Origin: Sipunculus nudus
Taxonomy: Eukaryota; Annelida; Sipuncula; Golfingiida; Sipunculidae
Assembly (NCBI GenBank): GCA_026874595.1
Contig: CM049307.1
Location: forward strand, 96,136,330 to 96,200,329
Direction of reading: 5' to 3'
Length of the DNA stretch: 64,000 bases
The notes under the pieces are model-generated. The model was not told where the DNA came from, did no database searches, and saw only the letters and a program-made list of their open reading frames with translations. Position 1 is the stretch's first letter. Every line of letters starts with the position of its first letter. Below are positions 45,901-57,900 of this stretch, in pieces. A program made the position numbers and the translations under genes.

Positions 45901-48900
45901 ACCTACACAGATCTATGAACACATCAGTCTAGGTTAGTTCAGAAGATCTGTAGTAAAATAACTCTTCATCTCTGTAATTTGCCATGTTAATGTATGAATA
46001 TGTTGCCTACTGTTAAGACTTTTAACCTTGTTTTTTATGGCTATGCTACTGTCAGCCAATTATATACTCTGCTACTCTCAGCCAATCAGATCAATGGCTC
46101 TGCTACTCTCAGCCAATCATATCAATGGCTCTGCTACTCTCAGCCAATCATACTAATGCCTCTGATACTCTCAGCCGATTATATCAGTCATTATATTAAA
46201 TGGCCTATGTAAATTCCTGCAGTTGGCTGACTATGAAAACATTTTTAGCAGATGACCAGATATGCATGCATGTTTTGAAATAATATATTTTGTTAAAACT
46301 TATAAAGTGAATACATGTACATCTTTTCCTCAAGAAAGTCTAGCTGAAAAATATAAAAAGACAAATTTTTTTTTTGAATTTTCAAGACATGGCATCTGAA
46401 TTACCTCAACTTTCAAGTATAATATACGAAACACGAACTGACTCTAAATATATCAATCCAACTGCAAGAGAAAAAATTAATACAACAAGAATAGGCAAGT
46501 GACGGGTTAAATTTTGAGAGAACAAGGGACCCATGGGTCACGGCTCTCAGCTGTTATATATGATAAAAAAATATGATTTGGAAATGAGGCACATGCTGGT
46601 TTTGTGTGGTTATAAATATAAGCTGTATTACAAGCTTATGTATGATTTTTTGATAGTATCTTTGGAGACAGGGAAGAGGATTATTTATTTTATCAACAAA
46701 TGGAGTGCTATTGTCACACAGATTTTGACTGTCCATAACTTTTTCAAATTATATAATACAGAATATATATGGTAAATATGAGGAAAAACAGATGAGTGGT
46801 TTTGATACTAGGCAGTCCTGAAGTGTGAAAATAGGTTTTTAATAAAAAATTGAGGTTTTCCTTAATTTCTCAAAGGAACAAAGACGCAAAGACCCAGTTT
46901 TCGGATTGGTAGGAGATCTTGGGGACATCTAACATTATGCCAAATTTTGGATACCTAGGTCCTACATTTTCAAAATGTACCACATCTACCGACAGCAGGC
47001 GCGACGGACAGACAGACGATGGACAATGGACCACCACTATACCTCAGATGAGTTATAGTCAGCTGAGCTAAAAAATCAAAATTGTCCAAGTCTCAACAAA
47101 AAGAATTAATTTAACATTAAAATAATAAGATTTCTCTTGTTTATTTGTCCTGTGTATTGAAGGGGTAATTAGGGGGAGGGGTCTCTGTTGTTACCGCTCA
47201 CTGCTAAAAAAATGTGAAAATATAAGATTCATCTATTTATAGTACAGGTCTGTCAACAGAATGGTGGGGGGGGGGGGGGGAGTAAGGCTCCCTGTGGTAT
47301 TAACTGCAGACAGTCTGATCAAGCTCAACAAGAGAGAGGGCTTGCCCCAGTAATGGGATTACATAATTAGAGCTGGGGGAGCATAGAGAGCTGCACTGAA
47401 TGACCTACAGTGACCAAAGTGGACTGCCTGACAATGTAAGGGAATACATCAAGAGCCTCAAAAAAAATATTCAATAACTAGCCTAATTTTGCAGCTTTTA
47501 TTTTCACATTTCAGATTTTAACAGATTAAATCCTTATGTGTACATGCTGTGAAAATAAAATCCACAGTACTTACAGGAAACAAGTGACCCATGGGTCATG
47601 ACGCTCAGCTGACTGGGAAGAGATTCACAAAAGGAAATTTTATCATCAGAATGGTAGATACCCATTCAACTGAAGCATCAAACAGATTAACCAACAGGCC
47701 AAGATTTAGTCTGTATTTATAGATCTGAAAAATAGAGAAAAAATGTGTAAACTTTAAAAACTAGAATAAGGGTAGCCGACAAGTGACTACGTGTATCCGC
47801 CAAAATCAGAGTGCAACAGGTGAAGTGAGGCATGGATTGAGTGGCAAGGGGAAACAGAGTGAGGTATGTTGCATATTAGCATGGATGTCTGCAGCCTAAA
47901 TGTGTATGTAGGTTGTGCCACCTACCACAAATCCAGAAAGCTGTCCAAGTTGTATACATATGCAAAATTTTAGGCAGAAAAGTCAATCCACTACATGGAT
48001 ATGAGTGATTTTAGCCCACGGCAGACAGACAGACACTGTGCAAAAATGGTTGCAGGTGGCCCCTCCAGTTTTGTGTATGATAAAGACCTATGTGAGATCT
48101 AAACACAAGCACAATTTTGGCCCAATCGGTCAAATGGTTCCTGAGATATTAGCTTGGATGTATGCAGCGTTAACTAGAATGTAGGTGGCGCCACCTGTCA
48201 TAAAATCAAGAAAGCTGTCCAGGATGTATAAACCTGCAAAATTTTAGGCAATCATGTCAAACCACTACAGAGAAATGAGTGATTTTAGGCCACGGCAGAC
48301 AAACAGACAGACGCTGTGCAAAATGTGCAAAAATGGTTGCAGGTGGCCCCTCCAGTTTTCTGTATGATAAAGACCTATGTGAGATCTATACACATGCAAA
48401 ATTTTGGCCCAATCGTTCAAACGTTCCCGAGATATGAGCTTGGATGTCATCAGCATAAACTAGAATAAAGGTGGCGCCACCTGTCATAAAATCAAGAAAG
48501 CTATCCAGGATGTATAAAACTGCAAAATTTTAGGTAAATATGTCAAACCACTGCCAAGATGTGAGTGACTTTATTGCACGGCAGACAAACAGACAGACGC
48601 TGTGCAAAAATGGTTGCAGGTTGTGCCACAAGTTTTGCGTATGATAAAGAGCTATGTTAGATCTATACATATGCAAAATTTTGGCCCAATCGGTCAAACG
48701 GTTCCCCAGATATGAGCTTGGATGTCATCAGCGATAACGAGAAAGTAGGTGGCGCCACCTGTCATAAAATCAAGAAAGCTATCCAGGTTGTATACGCATG
48801 CCGAATTTCAGGTGAATTAGTCGATTCACTGCAGAGATATGAGTGATTTTAACCAAAGGCAGATGAACAGATGGACACTGTGCAAACATGGTTACAGGTG

Positions 48901-51900
48901 GCGCCACCATTTTTTGTGTATGTTATAGAGCTATCCAAGGACTACATTTGTATAAATTTTATTTCCTGATCAGTCAAACGGTTCCTGAGATATGAGCTTG
49001 GATGTCATCAGCATGAACGTGAATGTAAGTGGTGCCACCTGTCATAAAATCAAGAAAGCTATCCAGGATGTATAAAACTGCAAAATTTTAGGCAGATATG
49101 TCAAACCACTGCCGAGATATGAGTGACATTATCGCACGGCAGACAAACAGACAGACGCTGTGCAAAAATGGTTGCAGGTGGCGCCACCAGTTTAGCGTAT
49201 GATAAAGAGCTATGTTAGATCTATATACATGCAAAATTTTGGCCCGATCGGTCAAACGGTTCCCGAGATATGAGCTTGGATGTCATCAGCGTGAATGAGA
49301 ATGTAGGTGGCGCCACCTGTCATAAAATCAAGAAAGCTATCCAGGATGTATACGCATGCCGAATTTCAGGTGAATTAGTCAATTCACTGCAGAGATATGA
49401 CTGATTTTAACCAAAGGCAGATGAACAGATGGACACTGTGCAAACATGGTTACAGGTGGCGCCACCATTTTTTGTGTATGTTATAGAGCTATCCAAGGAC
49501 TACATTTGTATAAATTTTATTTCCTGATCAGTCAAACAGTTCCTGAGATATGAAAATCAAGTCCCAGAGGAGCTCTCTGGAAACGAACGCAGCAACGGCG
49601 GAGGAACCCGGTCAAAAACATAGTATCTGCAAAACTTCGTTTTGGCGGGTACAAAAATACAGGTGGCTCCACCAGTCTGCAAAAACTAATAAAAACACTT
49701 AATGATCAATATCCATGCAAAGAATCATGGTGATCTCGGCATTAGTTGTTCAGATACTTCAGCTTTTGTATCAAATTGTCCATTATTCTGAGGGATACTT
49801 CGGAGTCCTATACCTTGAAGGATATGGGTAACAGAAACCTAATTTTAAGTTTCCACAGGCACTCTTCACGGGCCTCCTTGCATGACAAGAATGAAGATTC
49901 TACGTCCAGTTGTTGCGATTTGGACCCTGTTGACAGATAACCACATCTTTAAAGGTATCAAAAAAGAGAAAAAAAATCATAAAAATTTGGAAAAAATAGA
50001 GGTGGCGCACCCAGTCTGCAGAAACTGATGGAACAGGTCATGATCAATATGTATGCCGAAAATCATATCCATCACTGTTGTAGTTATTGAGATACTGCAG
50101 TTTTTGTATCAAATTTTCCATTATTCTGGGGGGTAATTTGGAGCCATACAGCTTAAAGAAAATGGGTAACAGAGACCTAATTTCAGGTTTCCATGGGGAC
50201 TTTTCATGGGTCTCCCTGTGTGTCAAGAATGAAAATTCTAGGTCCAGTTTTAATGATTTGTGCCCTCTTTACAGATGTTCATAACTTTAAAGGTCTCAAA
50301 AATAGAGAAAAAATTCATAAAAAAAACCCGAACAAATACAGGTGGTGCCACCAGTCTGCAGAAACTGATGAAACACTCCATGATCAATATCCATGAAAAC
50401 AATTATGGTGATCTCTGCATTAGTTGTTCAGATACTTCAGCTTTTGTATCAAATTTTCCATTATTCTGAGCTGTACTTTGGAGTGCCATAGCTCAAAGGA
50501 TATGGGTAACAGAGACCTAATTTCAGGTTTCCATGGAGACTTATCATGGGTCTCCCTGAGTGTCAAGAATGAAGATTCTAGGTCCAGTCATTACGATTTG
50601 TATCCTGTTGACAGATAACTACATCCTTAAAGGTCTCAAAATTAGCGAAAAAAAAATTGTGAAAATTTGAAAAAATACAGGTGGCGCCACCAGTCTGCAG
50701 GTACTGATGAAACACCTCTTGATCAATATGTATGCCAAAAATCATGACCATCAGTGTTGTAGTTATTGAGATGTTGCAGTTTGTTTTTATCAAATTTTCC
50801 ATTATTCTGGGGGGTTATTGGGAGCCCCCGATAGCTCAAAGGATATGGGTAACAGAGACCTTATTTCAGGTTTCCATGGAGACTTTTTATGGACCTCTCA
50901 GTGTGTCAAGAATGAAGATTCTAGGTCCAGTCTTTATGATTTATGCCTTGTTAACAGCTGTTCACATTTTTAAAGGTCTCAAAAATAGAGAAAACATTTA
51001 GTAAAAAATCGAAAAATACAGATGGCGCCACCAGTCTGTAGGAACTTATGGAACATCTCATGATCAATATGTATGCCAAAAATCATGACCATCAGTCAAG
51101 TAGTTAATGAGATATTGAAGTTTTTGTATGAAATTTTTGACTTTTCTGGGGGGTACTTTGGGGCCCCATAGCTCGAAGGATATGGGTAACAGAGACCTAA
51201 TTTCTGGTTTCCAAGGAGATTTTTCATGGACCTCTCAGAATCCCAAGTTACAAGGTTCTAGGTCCAGTGGTTACGATTTGTGCCTGGTTAACGGACGGAC
51301 AGACGGACAACAGACAAAGAGTGATCGCTATAGCTCAGATGACTTTCAGTCAGCTGAGCTAAAAAATGTGCCGTGGCCTAAGTTGGGCAAAATTTAAGGT
51401 ACCGATTTTATATTAATGCTAATAACTTAAATAAATAGCAAAATTCATACCTAATTTTGGTAAACAAACGAATCTTGATTAAATGAAGTTATATCCCTGA
51501 AAAAAAGTCTCTAGCATCAGCAATTCTTATGTTAAGTGAGTAAATATATTTCTTAATTTTTTACAAGGTGCATTTTGTTTGGGCCCATAACTTTAATAAA
51601 TTACGCAATACTGACCTAATTTTTGGTATGTAAATAGGAAATGCAGGGAAGAATATGAATATTTACTATGATCAAATTCAGATCAGTTGTTTTGAAATTA
51701 GGCAGTCTTGAATTGTAACAATGGGTTTTGAATGGAAATTGGAGGTTTTTCCTTAATATCTCGAAGGAACAAAGTCTTATTGACCCAATTTTCAGTATGG
51801 TAGGAGATTTTCTGGACATCTAACTGTATGCAAAATTTTGGATTCATAGGTCCAATGGTTTCAAAACAAGCCCTGTTAACGGACGGCCGGACGGACAGAC

Positions 51901-54900
51901 GACGGACAAAGGACCACGACTATAGCTCAGATGACTTATAGTCAGCTGAGCTAAAAATGTAAACATTTAAAAAAGGCCTTACAGTATAAAGATTTTAATA
52001 TAACCAACACTTTAACTCAAGGTAGGTGTTACATTACATACCTTGTATTCAAGTTTCCTCTTGTAAGAAGGATCTTTTAAAGCCTTTATGCGACATTTAT
52101 AAAAATCAGCAAAATTTATTTTATCTGTTTTCAGCCCCTGAGGTCTTTGACAACGTAGGGCAAAATGCATTCAATGTTTCAAAATCCCTTTATATATCTA
52201 TATTATAACTGATGGAGCTGAAATTTTGTGTGTTGCTTTGTAGGGATTGATGCCAAATGTGTCTCAAGGGGGTGGGTTATATTTTTACATATAAATCTTC
52301 AAGAATTTGATATAATTTTTTGAATGCACAAACAAAGCACCATCAATCAGAAACTACATCAGAGTGTCTAGTTCGCCTCATTTAATACTAGTCAGCCAGA
52401 TTCAAACTTGGACCTCGGAAAACCCATCCCAGAATAAGTGATGGATCTGTCCCAATGCAAGACTGGGTAATACTAGTATGCTAGTAATCTATCTCACTTG
52501 GGATTTCATCGGACCGCCACAATACAGGAAATAGAGATAAACTAAATGTGTCGGAACGACACGAATGCCCCTGCCTAGAGCAAATTAGAAATATTTGTTA
52601 AATTTTGTAAATTTTTTTAAGTTCAGGAGGTGTTATATGGTCAAAAGTAGGTCACCAAGGGCAAATTGCAAACTCAATCTGTAACGGGTCATTATCAAGC
52701 AACACACCAAAAATCAGGCCCATATCTGCAGGCATTGCGAAAAAAAGTCTGTACATGTGCATTTTTCATGAAAATTTCTAAGTTAAGGAGCCGTAAAACG
52801 GTCAAAATTAGGTCAACCAGGACGAAACGAGAACTCGATCTGTAACTGGTCATTATCTGCCGACACACCAAAAAATCAGGCCAATATCTGCAGGCATTGC
52901 GAAAAAAAGTTTGTACAACTGTTTGATTTTGGAGTGATGGAAGGACAGAATGACAGACATGGATAAAACTATATGCCCCGGCCACTTTGTGGCGGGGGCA
53001 TAGAAAATATTCATGACTGGCAGCATATTGTGTTGTTAAATCCAAAGGTGTCAGCACTTGAGCTGTGTTGGAAAGAGCATTTCTTAGGCTTAATTTATGC
53101 TGATTCACACATGTGAAGCATAATGGTGTACTAGAATCAAACTTCTAGGTGCTATAGAGGTTGCTGTTTAAGAAAATGGCTTCCGCATTATGGCAGTTGT
53201 AGAGGTAATTGCTTCATGTCAAGTAATGACTGATCAGTCCGAAAGAATATAACAGTAATAAACCCATGTCCAGTGATTAGAATGTGGAGGGAGATGCCTG
53301 CAATAACACTGCTTTTATACAGACAGTTATTTCCTGGGTGATACCCTTGGTGTCAAAGGTCAAACTTGGATATTTCTGATTCCTTAGAATCACACCATAC
53401 TTGTGACAAATTTCATTCAGTGGAGTTTTGTTGCTTTGATAACAGTACAATAAATAAAAATAGTTGTAATCAAAGGAGTTAAATAATGAAAAATTATGAC
53501 AATATCAGGATTTATTTCTATTCTAATGGAAAGTTAGTTCATACTACCAAGAAATATATTACATAAAGATATTATTAAACAAAAAATCCAAGTCTCAAAA
53601 GGTTGATTGAGCTCAAATAAACTTATGTGCTTAGTTACATCTACAAATACTTCTCACATGAAGCAGGCCCAGTTTGGAAATTTTAATAACGATTCTCTAC
53701 ATGACTAAATTTAGTCTCTGAAACTAGCTCTATGAGTGTACTTACCCATCACCATAGAAAATGAATTTAAATCACACTACACTGCATGCAAACTTTGCCC
53801 ATAACCAATTGATAAAGATAGAAAAAGAGACTGAAAAAAGGTTAAAACTCCATACTGATTTACAGTGTTAATATTTTAATCACTATTTTAAATATTAATT
53901 TATATTTTTGTGACATATTTGACACCATAATCCTTAAAACATCCATACTGGTATTTAAAGCAGCATGCCTGAGAGAGTTAACAAAAAAAAATACCCCAAT
54001 ACAAATTCATACGAAACACTATGAACTGTGCCCTGTATGGCAAAAATGCTAGGGGATAGATAAGACTGATAAGAGATAAAGACTGATAAGAAAAAAAGAT
54101 AACAATTTATCACTACATACCTTTGGTGTAAGGGACAGCTGGGAAATATTCCAGAAAATTGGTGGAAAATATAAATATACAAGCAGTGCTCCATAATACC
54201 TCAATACAACATACATGTCCTACAGCACGTCCTACTTGGCAGTGCCCATACTGACTAACACTGAAAACATTTTAATAGCAAGACTGCCACTGTGGAATTT
54301 ACTTATATATGAAATAATCCTGGACAAAATCAAATTCTAAAAAATTATGAAAAAGTATAAATCTGAGTCAATATGCCCAATTTGTAGTATAACGTTAATT
54401 ATTGAGCAGGTTTTAAGTAAAAAGCACCAATGCTTAAGCAAGCATAAGTACTTTCCTAGCTTTCACTCTTATATTCTTAAATTTAAAAAATGCAGATCTT
54501 GATTAGTGATAGCATATCATTCAATAAACATTATTAAAAATACCCATGGTAACTTTCACTGCTCTCATCTTTTAATTTCAATTGTAGCTTAAATACATGT
54601 GTAAGAATAGTTATAAGAACCCTAAATATATGATGTAGTGGTAAAATGTAAATTTTTTAAATTATCAGACCTGAAAGAAAATCGGATTAAGTGACTGAAA
54701 AACAATTTTTTTAACAAAGTATACAGTGGCAGCACTGCTAAAGATAGCATAGAACTATATCATTATCAGCTGTTGTCATCAAGGCAGACAATAAACTGAC
54801 ATATTTAACTGTTACATTTACACAAAACCACAAAGCATAGCTGTCTTAAAGCAAAATGTGCTGATCTTCAAAATCTGTTCTTTTTCAATGATTTTTTTGT

Positions 54901-57900
54901 GGACAAGCAGTCAAGAGGTCAGAAGCATTCTTTCAAATTCTTGTGGCAAAATACAGTTTTTCAATATTCTATTGGTAGAAAAAAATTTTGTTTTATTAAA
55001 AACCATTTTATTGCTTACTTATTGTATGCAATCCTGCAGAATTCTGTATTAGTTAAGACTGTGACAGGGTGGTAGCACACGATTATCCTGGTGTCGCCCT
55101 GGCTTGGCATATTGTACACATGTTCTGGGTGTGTAATCATCCCCATTACTATGTCTGAGGAAAAACTACCAACAGCTGCAATGGTTTGTGAAACACAGCT
55201 GTGGGGTACAGCCTTCCAATTAAGAGAAGCTCACCCTTGCTGGGGGTGGACTATGAAAAATCTCACTCCGCCTTGGCTGAGATTCAAATCCACTCTCCAG
55301 GCTTTGAGTCCTACACTCTATCCCTAGACTCAAGAAGCCATTTGGCAAAATATCCTTGCCTTAGTTACCTCCTATCTTCATGAAGAATGACTATAGTAAT
55401 CTGGTCACATATTTCAATGATGCAAACATAAAAAGGTCTCCTAGGAAACTACTATGGTTAATCTAATACAAAGGTGAACATTGTTGTACCATAGTTTAGA
55501 AGCTCTCAAATGCTTTAGTCATAAGCTATAGTGACCTGTAATTTTAGTCCCAGTTTTACCATCTACAACAGCTTGTGATGAACTGTGGATAAAATTGAAG
55601 CTTTCCTGTCAATTCCTTCAACTTGAGCACACATGTTTTCCAGCATAAATTTATATTCAAATCAGGCTGTAAGGAACCAGATAAGCTCAGCCTTCGAAGA
55701 GAGAATATAATAAAGTAATTTTTATAGTTCAGAAAATGGCACTGGACCTCAAGAGTATGTTTTATGATCAATTATTTAATAAAAGGGCTAAAATAATGCA
55801 CACACAGTTTAACAGAAGACCTCTAAACATGCTTGTGAATACATAGAAACTTTTGACTGAGCTATATAACATGAAGCTATCACATACAAACACCAAAGGC
55901 CATCGCTGAATCACCACAAACAGTTCCATAAGCCATACTGTAAGCTACCATAATCTAAAACATATTGTACATATTTTTAAAACACTATTTCTAACTGGTT
56001 TCACATGTTCTACCCACAAAGAAAACCTACAGGAAGAAACTCAAAGATTCAGAAATAGGCTATAACCAGTGATTCTGTGAGATGGAAATATCACACTACC
56101 ACTTTATTTATACTAATAATTTAAAATTTTGGCACTCAAAGGCCAAGGACTGACAAATTTTGAGCAATTTCCATGGTATTTAAATGCGCTCATTAGTAAA
56201 CGTACCAGTCTTTTGCAAAGCCATCTAGCTCCACATAAGCTGGGGCAAATCCTGCCAAGGTTTCATAACCTTTGACATTGTCTTACAATTTGAATATAAT
56301 GATCTGACTGGTACTGGGCACTCATAGTAATGGAACAGAGTAAGCACCAACAAAGCCCAGATGACTGAGAATTCATGCAATCATGCCATTTGTGACATCC
56401 ATTATTTTCATTAACTACTGGTAAGTTCAAACTGAGTATTTACTACAGGTGTGGGATTGTGAGGGAAGACATAATTACGGAACATTTTATACTTACAGGG
56501 TAAACTATAATTAACTGTGCTGCTTTGCTTATCTGTACAGTAATAATCAGTCTTATCAGTATTTTGTTTTTACTATTGTGCCATATAACGACCCTCACCA
56601 GTTTGATCTTGATGAACACAGAGTTCATGTACGTGAGACTGATAACGGGTAGGATCCAGTGAACGTTCTCTGTACTCTACAGTGTCACGATGCATCTTTA
56701 TGTTAATGATTGTATACCTTCATCATCGTTATCTTACCTTTGCTTCATCATCCTTGAACCTCTTCTTCAGCCTCTTCATCATCTTGATGCGTTTGTTTTC
56801 TGCGAGGCCGGCGTACAGGAGCAGAATCTCAGCGAAGTCTTTCTCGGTGATCTTGTTGTCTTCAGGACCGTAACGCTCAAACTGAAACAGGAAGGGGCAT
56901 TACTGTCTTATACTGGAGAACAAGTGATCAAGCCAATAAGTAAACAACTTCATACATGCACATTCTGCAAATGGCCCCCAAAGGTTTGGAATTCTTTCCA
57001 TTCTAAACAAAGGAAATCCCTGATCCTTACCTAATGTGAAGCAAATTTAAATATAGGTCTTTTTTGGGTTTGCTTTTGGTGGTTTATATGCATCTGTGGC
57101 ATCTATTTACTCTTCTTATATTATCACAAATACACATTTAGGAGAGAGAAGAGAATGCTGGCAGGTTGGGGGGGGGGGAGGAGGGGAGTAGTCAGAGATT
57201 CAGAGAGAGCATAATGATTGGTTTTGAAGAGAATATGGTTCTGTGTGTATGCAAGTTCATGTTTAGTCTAATTATCATAGATCTGATTATATATAGGAAC
57301 CATTCATCACCTCCACCTGGAGGAAATGAGTTCATCCCAGTTCATGTGTGTGTTAATGTGTGAACATAACTCATGTAATCATTAGTGGAAACTCATCAAA
57401 TTTTCAGGGCATTTCAGGAAGAATCAATTAAATTTTAATGTGGATCTGGCACATGATCTCGATTCAAGAACATCATCACGGAAAATTCACAAATGTAGAG
57501 TCACTTATGCTGAAGGTACCAAAAAAATTGAATGTAAACAAGGTTATGGGAGCATCCAACAATACTTTACTCTGTGTGTGTACATAGTTATCTCACCTCC
57601 AGTTTAAGTATGTCTTCCTGCAGTTGATGCTGAAAGTCAAGGAACTTCTCAATGGTGAGCTTCTGATCCAGCTGGTGCCCGAAAAAGAACGTAGTGAGGG
57701 CAGAGTTCATGCCCTTCAGAGTGTTTCCTGTCACTGCATGATCACGGTGACGAATCCCGATGCTGGTCTGTGACCTCAACACTGACGTCACCTGAAAATG
57801 TGGTTATTATACAATTAAGGTAAAGGAAGTGGCTTAAAATCTGATATCAACAATGATGTCAGATTTATTTGACATTACACTTTGCCTTCCTGGTCTTTCA

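Larger units (their letters stand above)
47579..51361 (+). mobile_element. Family A element containing two tandem-repeat arrays
   Basis: 5' end CAAGTGACCCATGGGTCAT and arm GCTCAGCTGAC at 47603-47613; terminal hairpin at 51331-51361 after an ACGGACGGACAGACGGAC run. Inside lie the family C element (47773-49652) and a 340-bp array (49655-51300). The 5' to 3' pairing is inferred. Confidence 0.65.

Noticed and set aside
49746-51397. Series of 60-90-aa plus-strand ORFs with similar sequence
   Set aside because: They are the same frame of a 340-bp tandem repeat; units differ by frame-breaking changes, so no conserved protein is implied.
52370-52540. Another tRNA-derived SINE on the minus strand
   Set aside because: Only a weak B-box-like stretch (GTTTGAATC) is seen, without an A box at the right distance.
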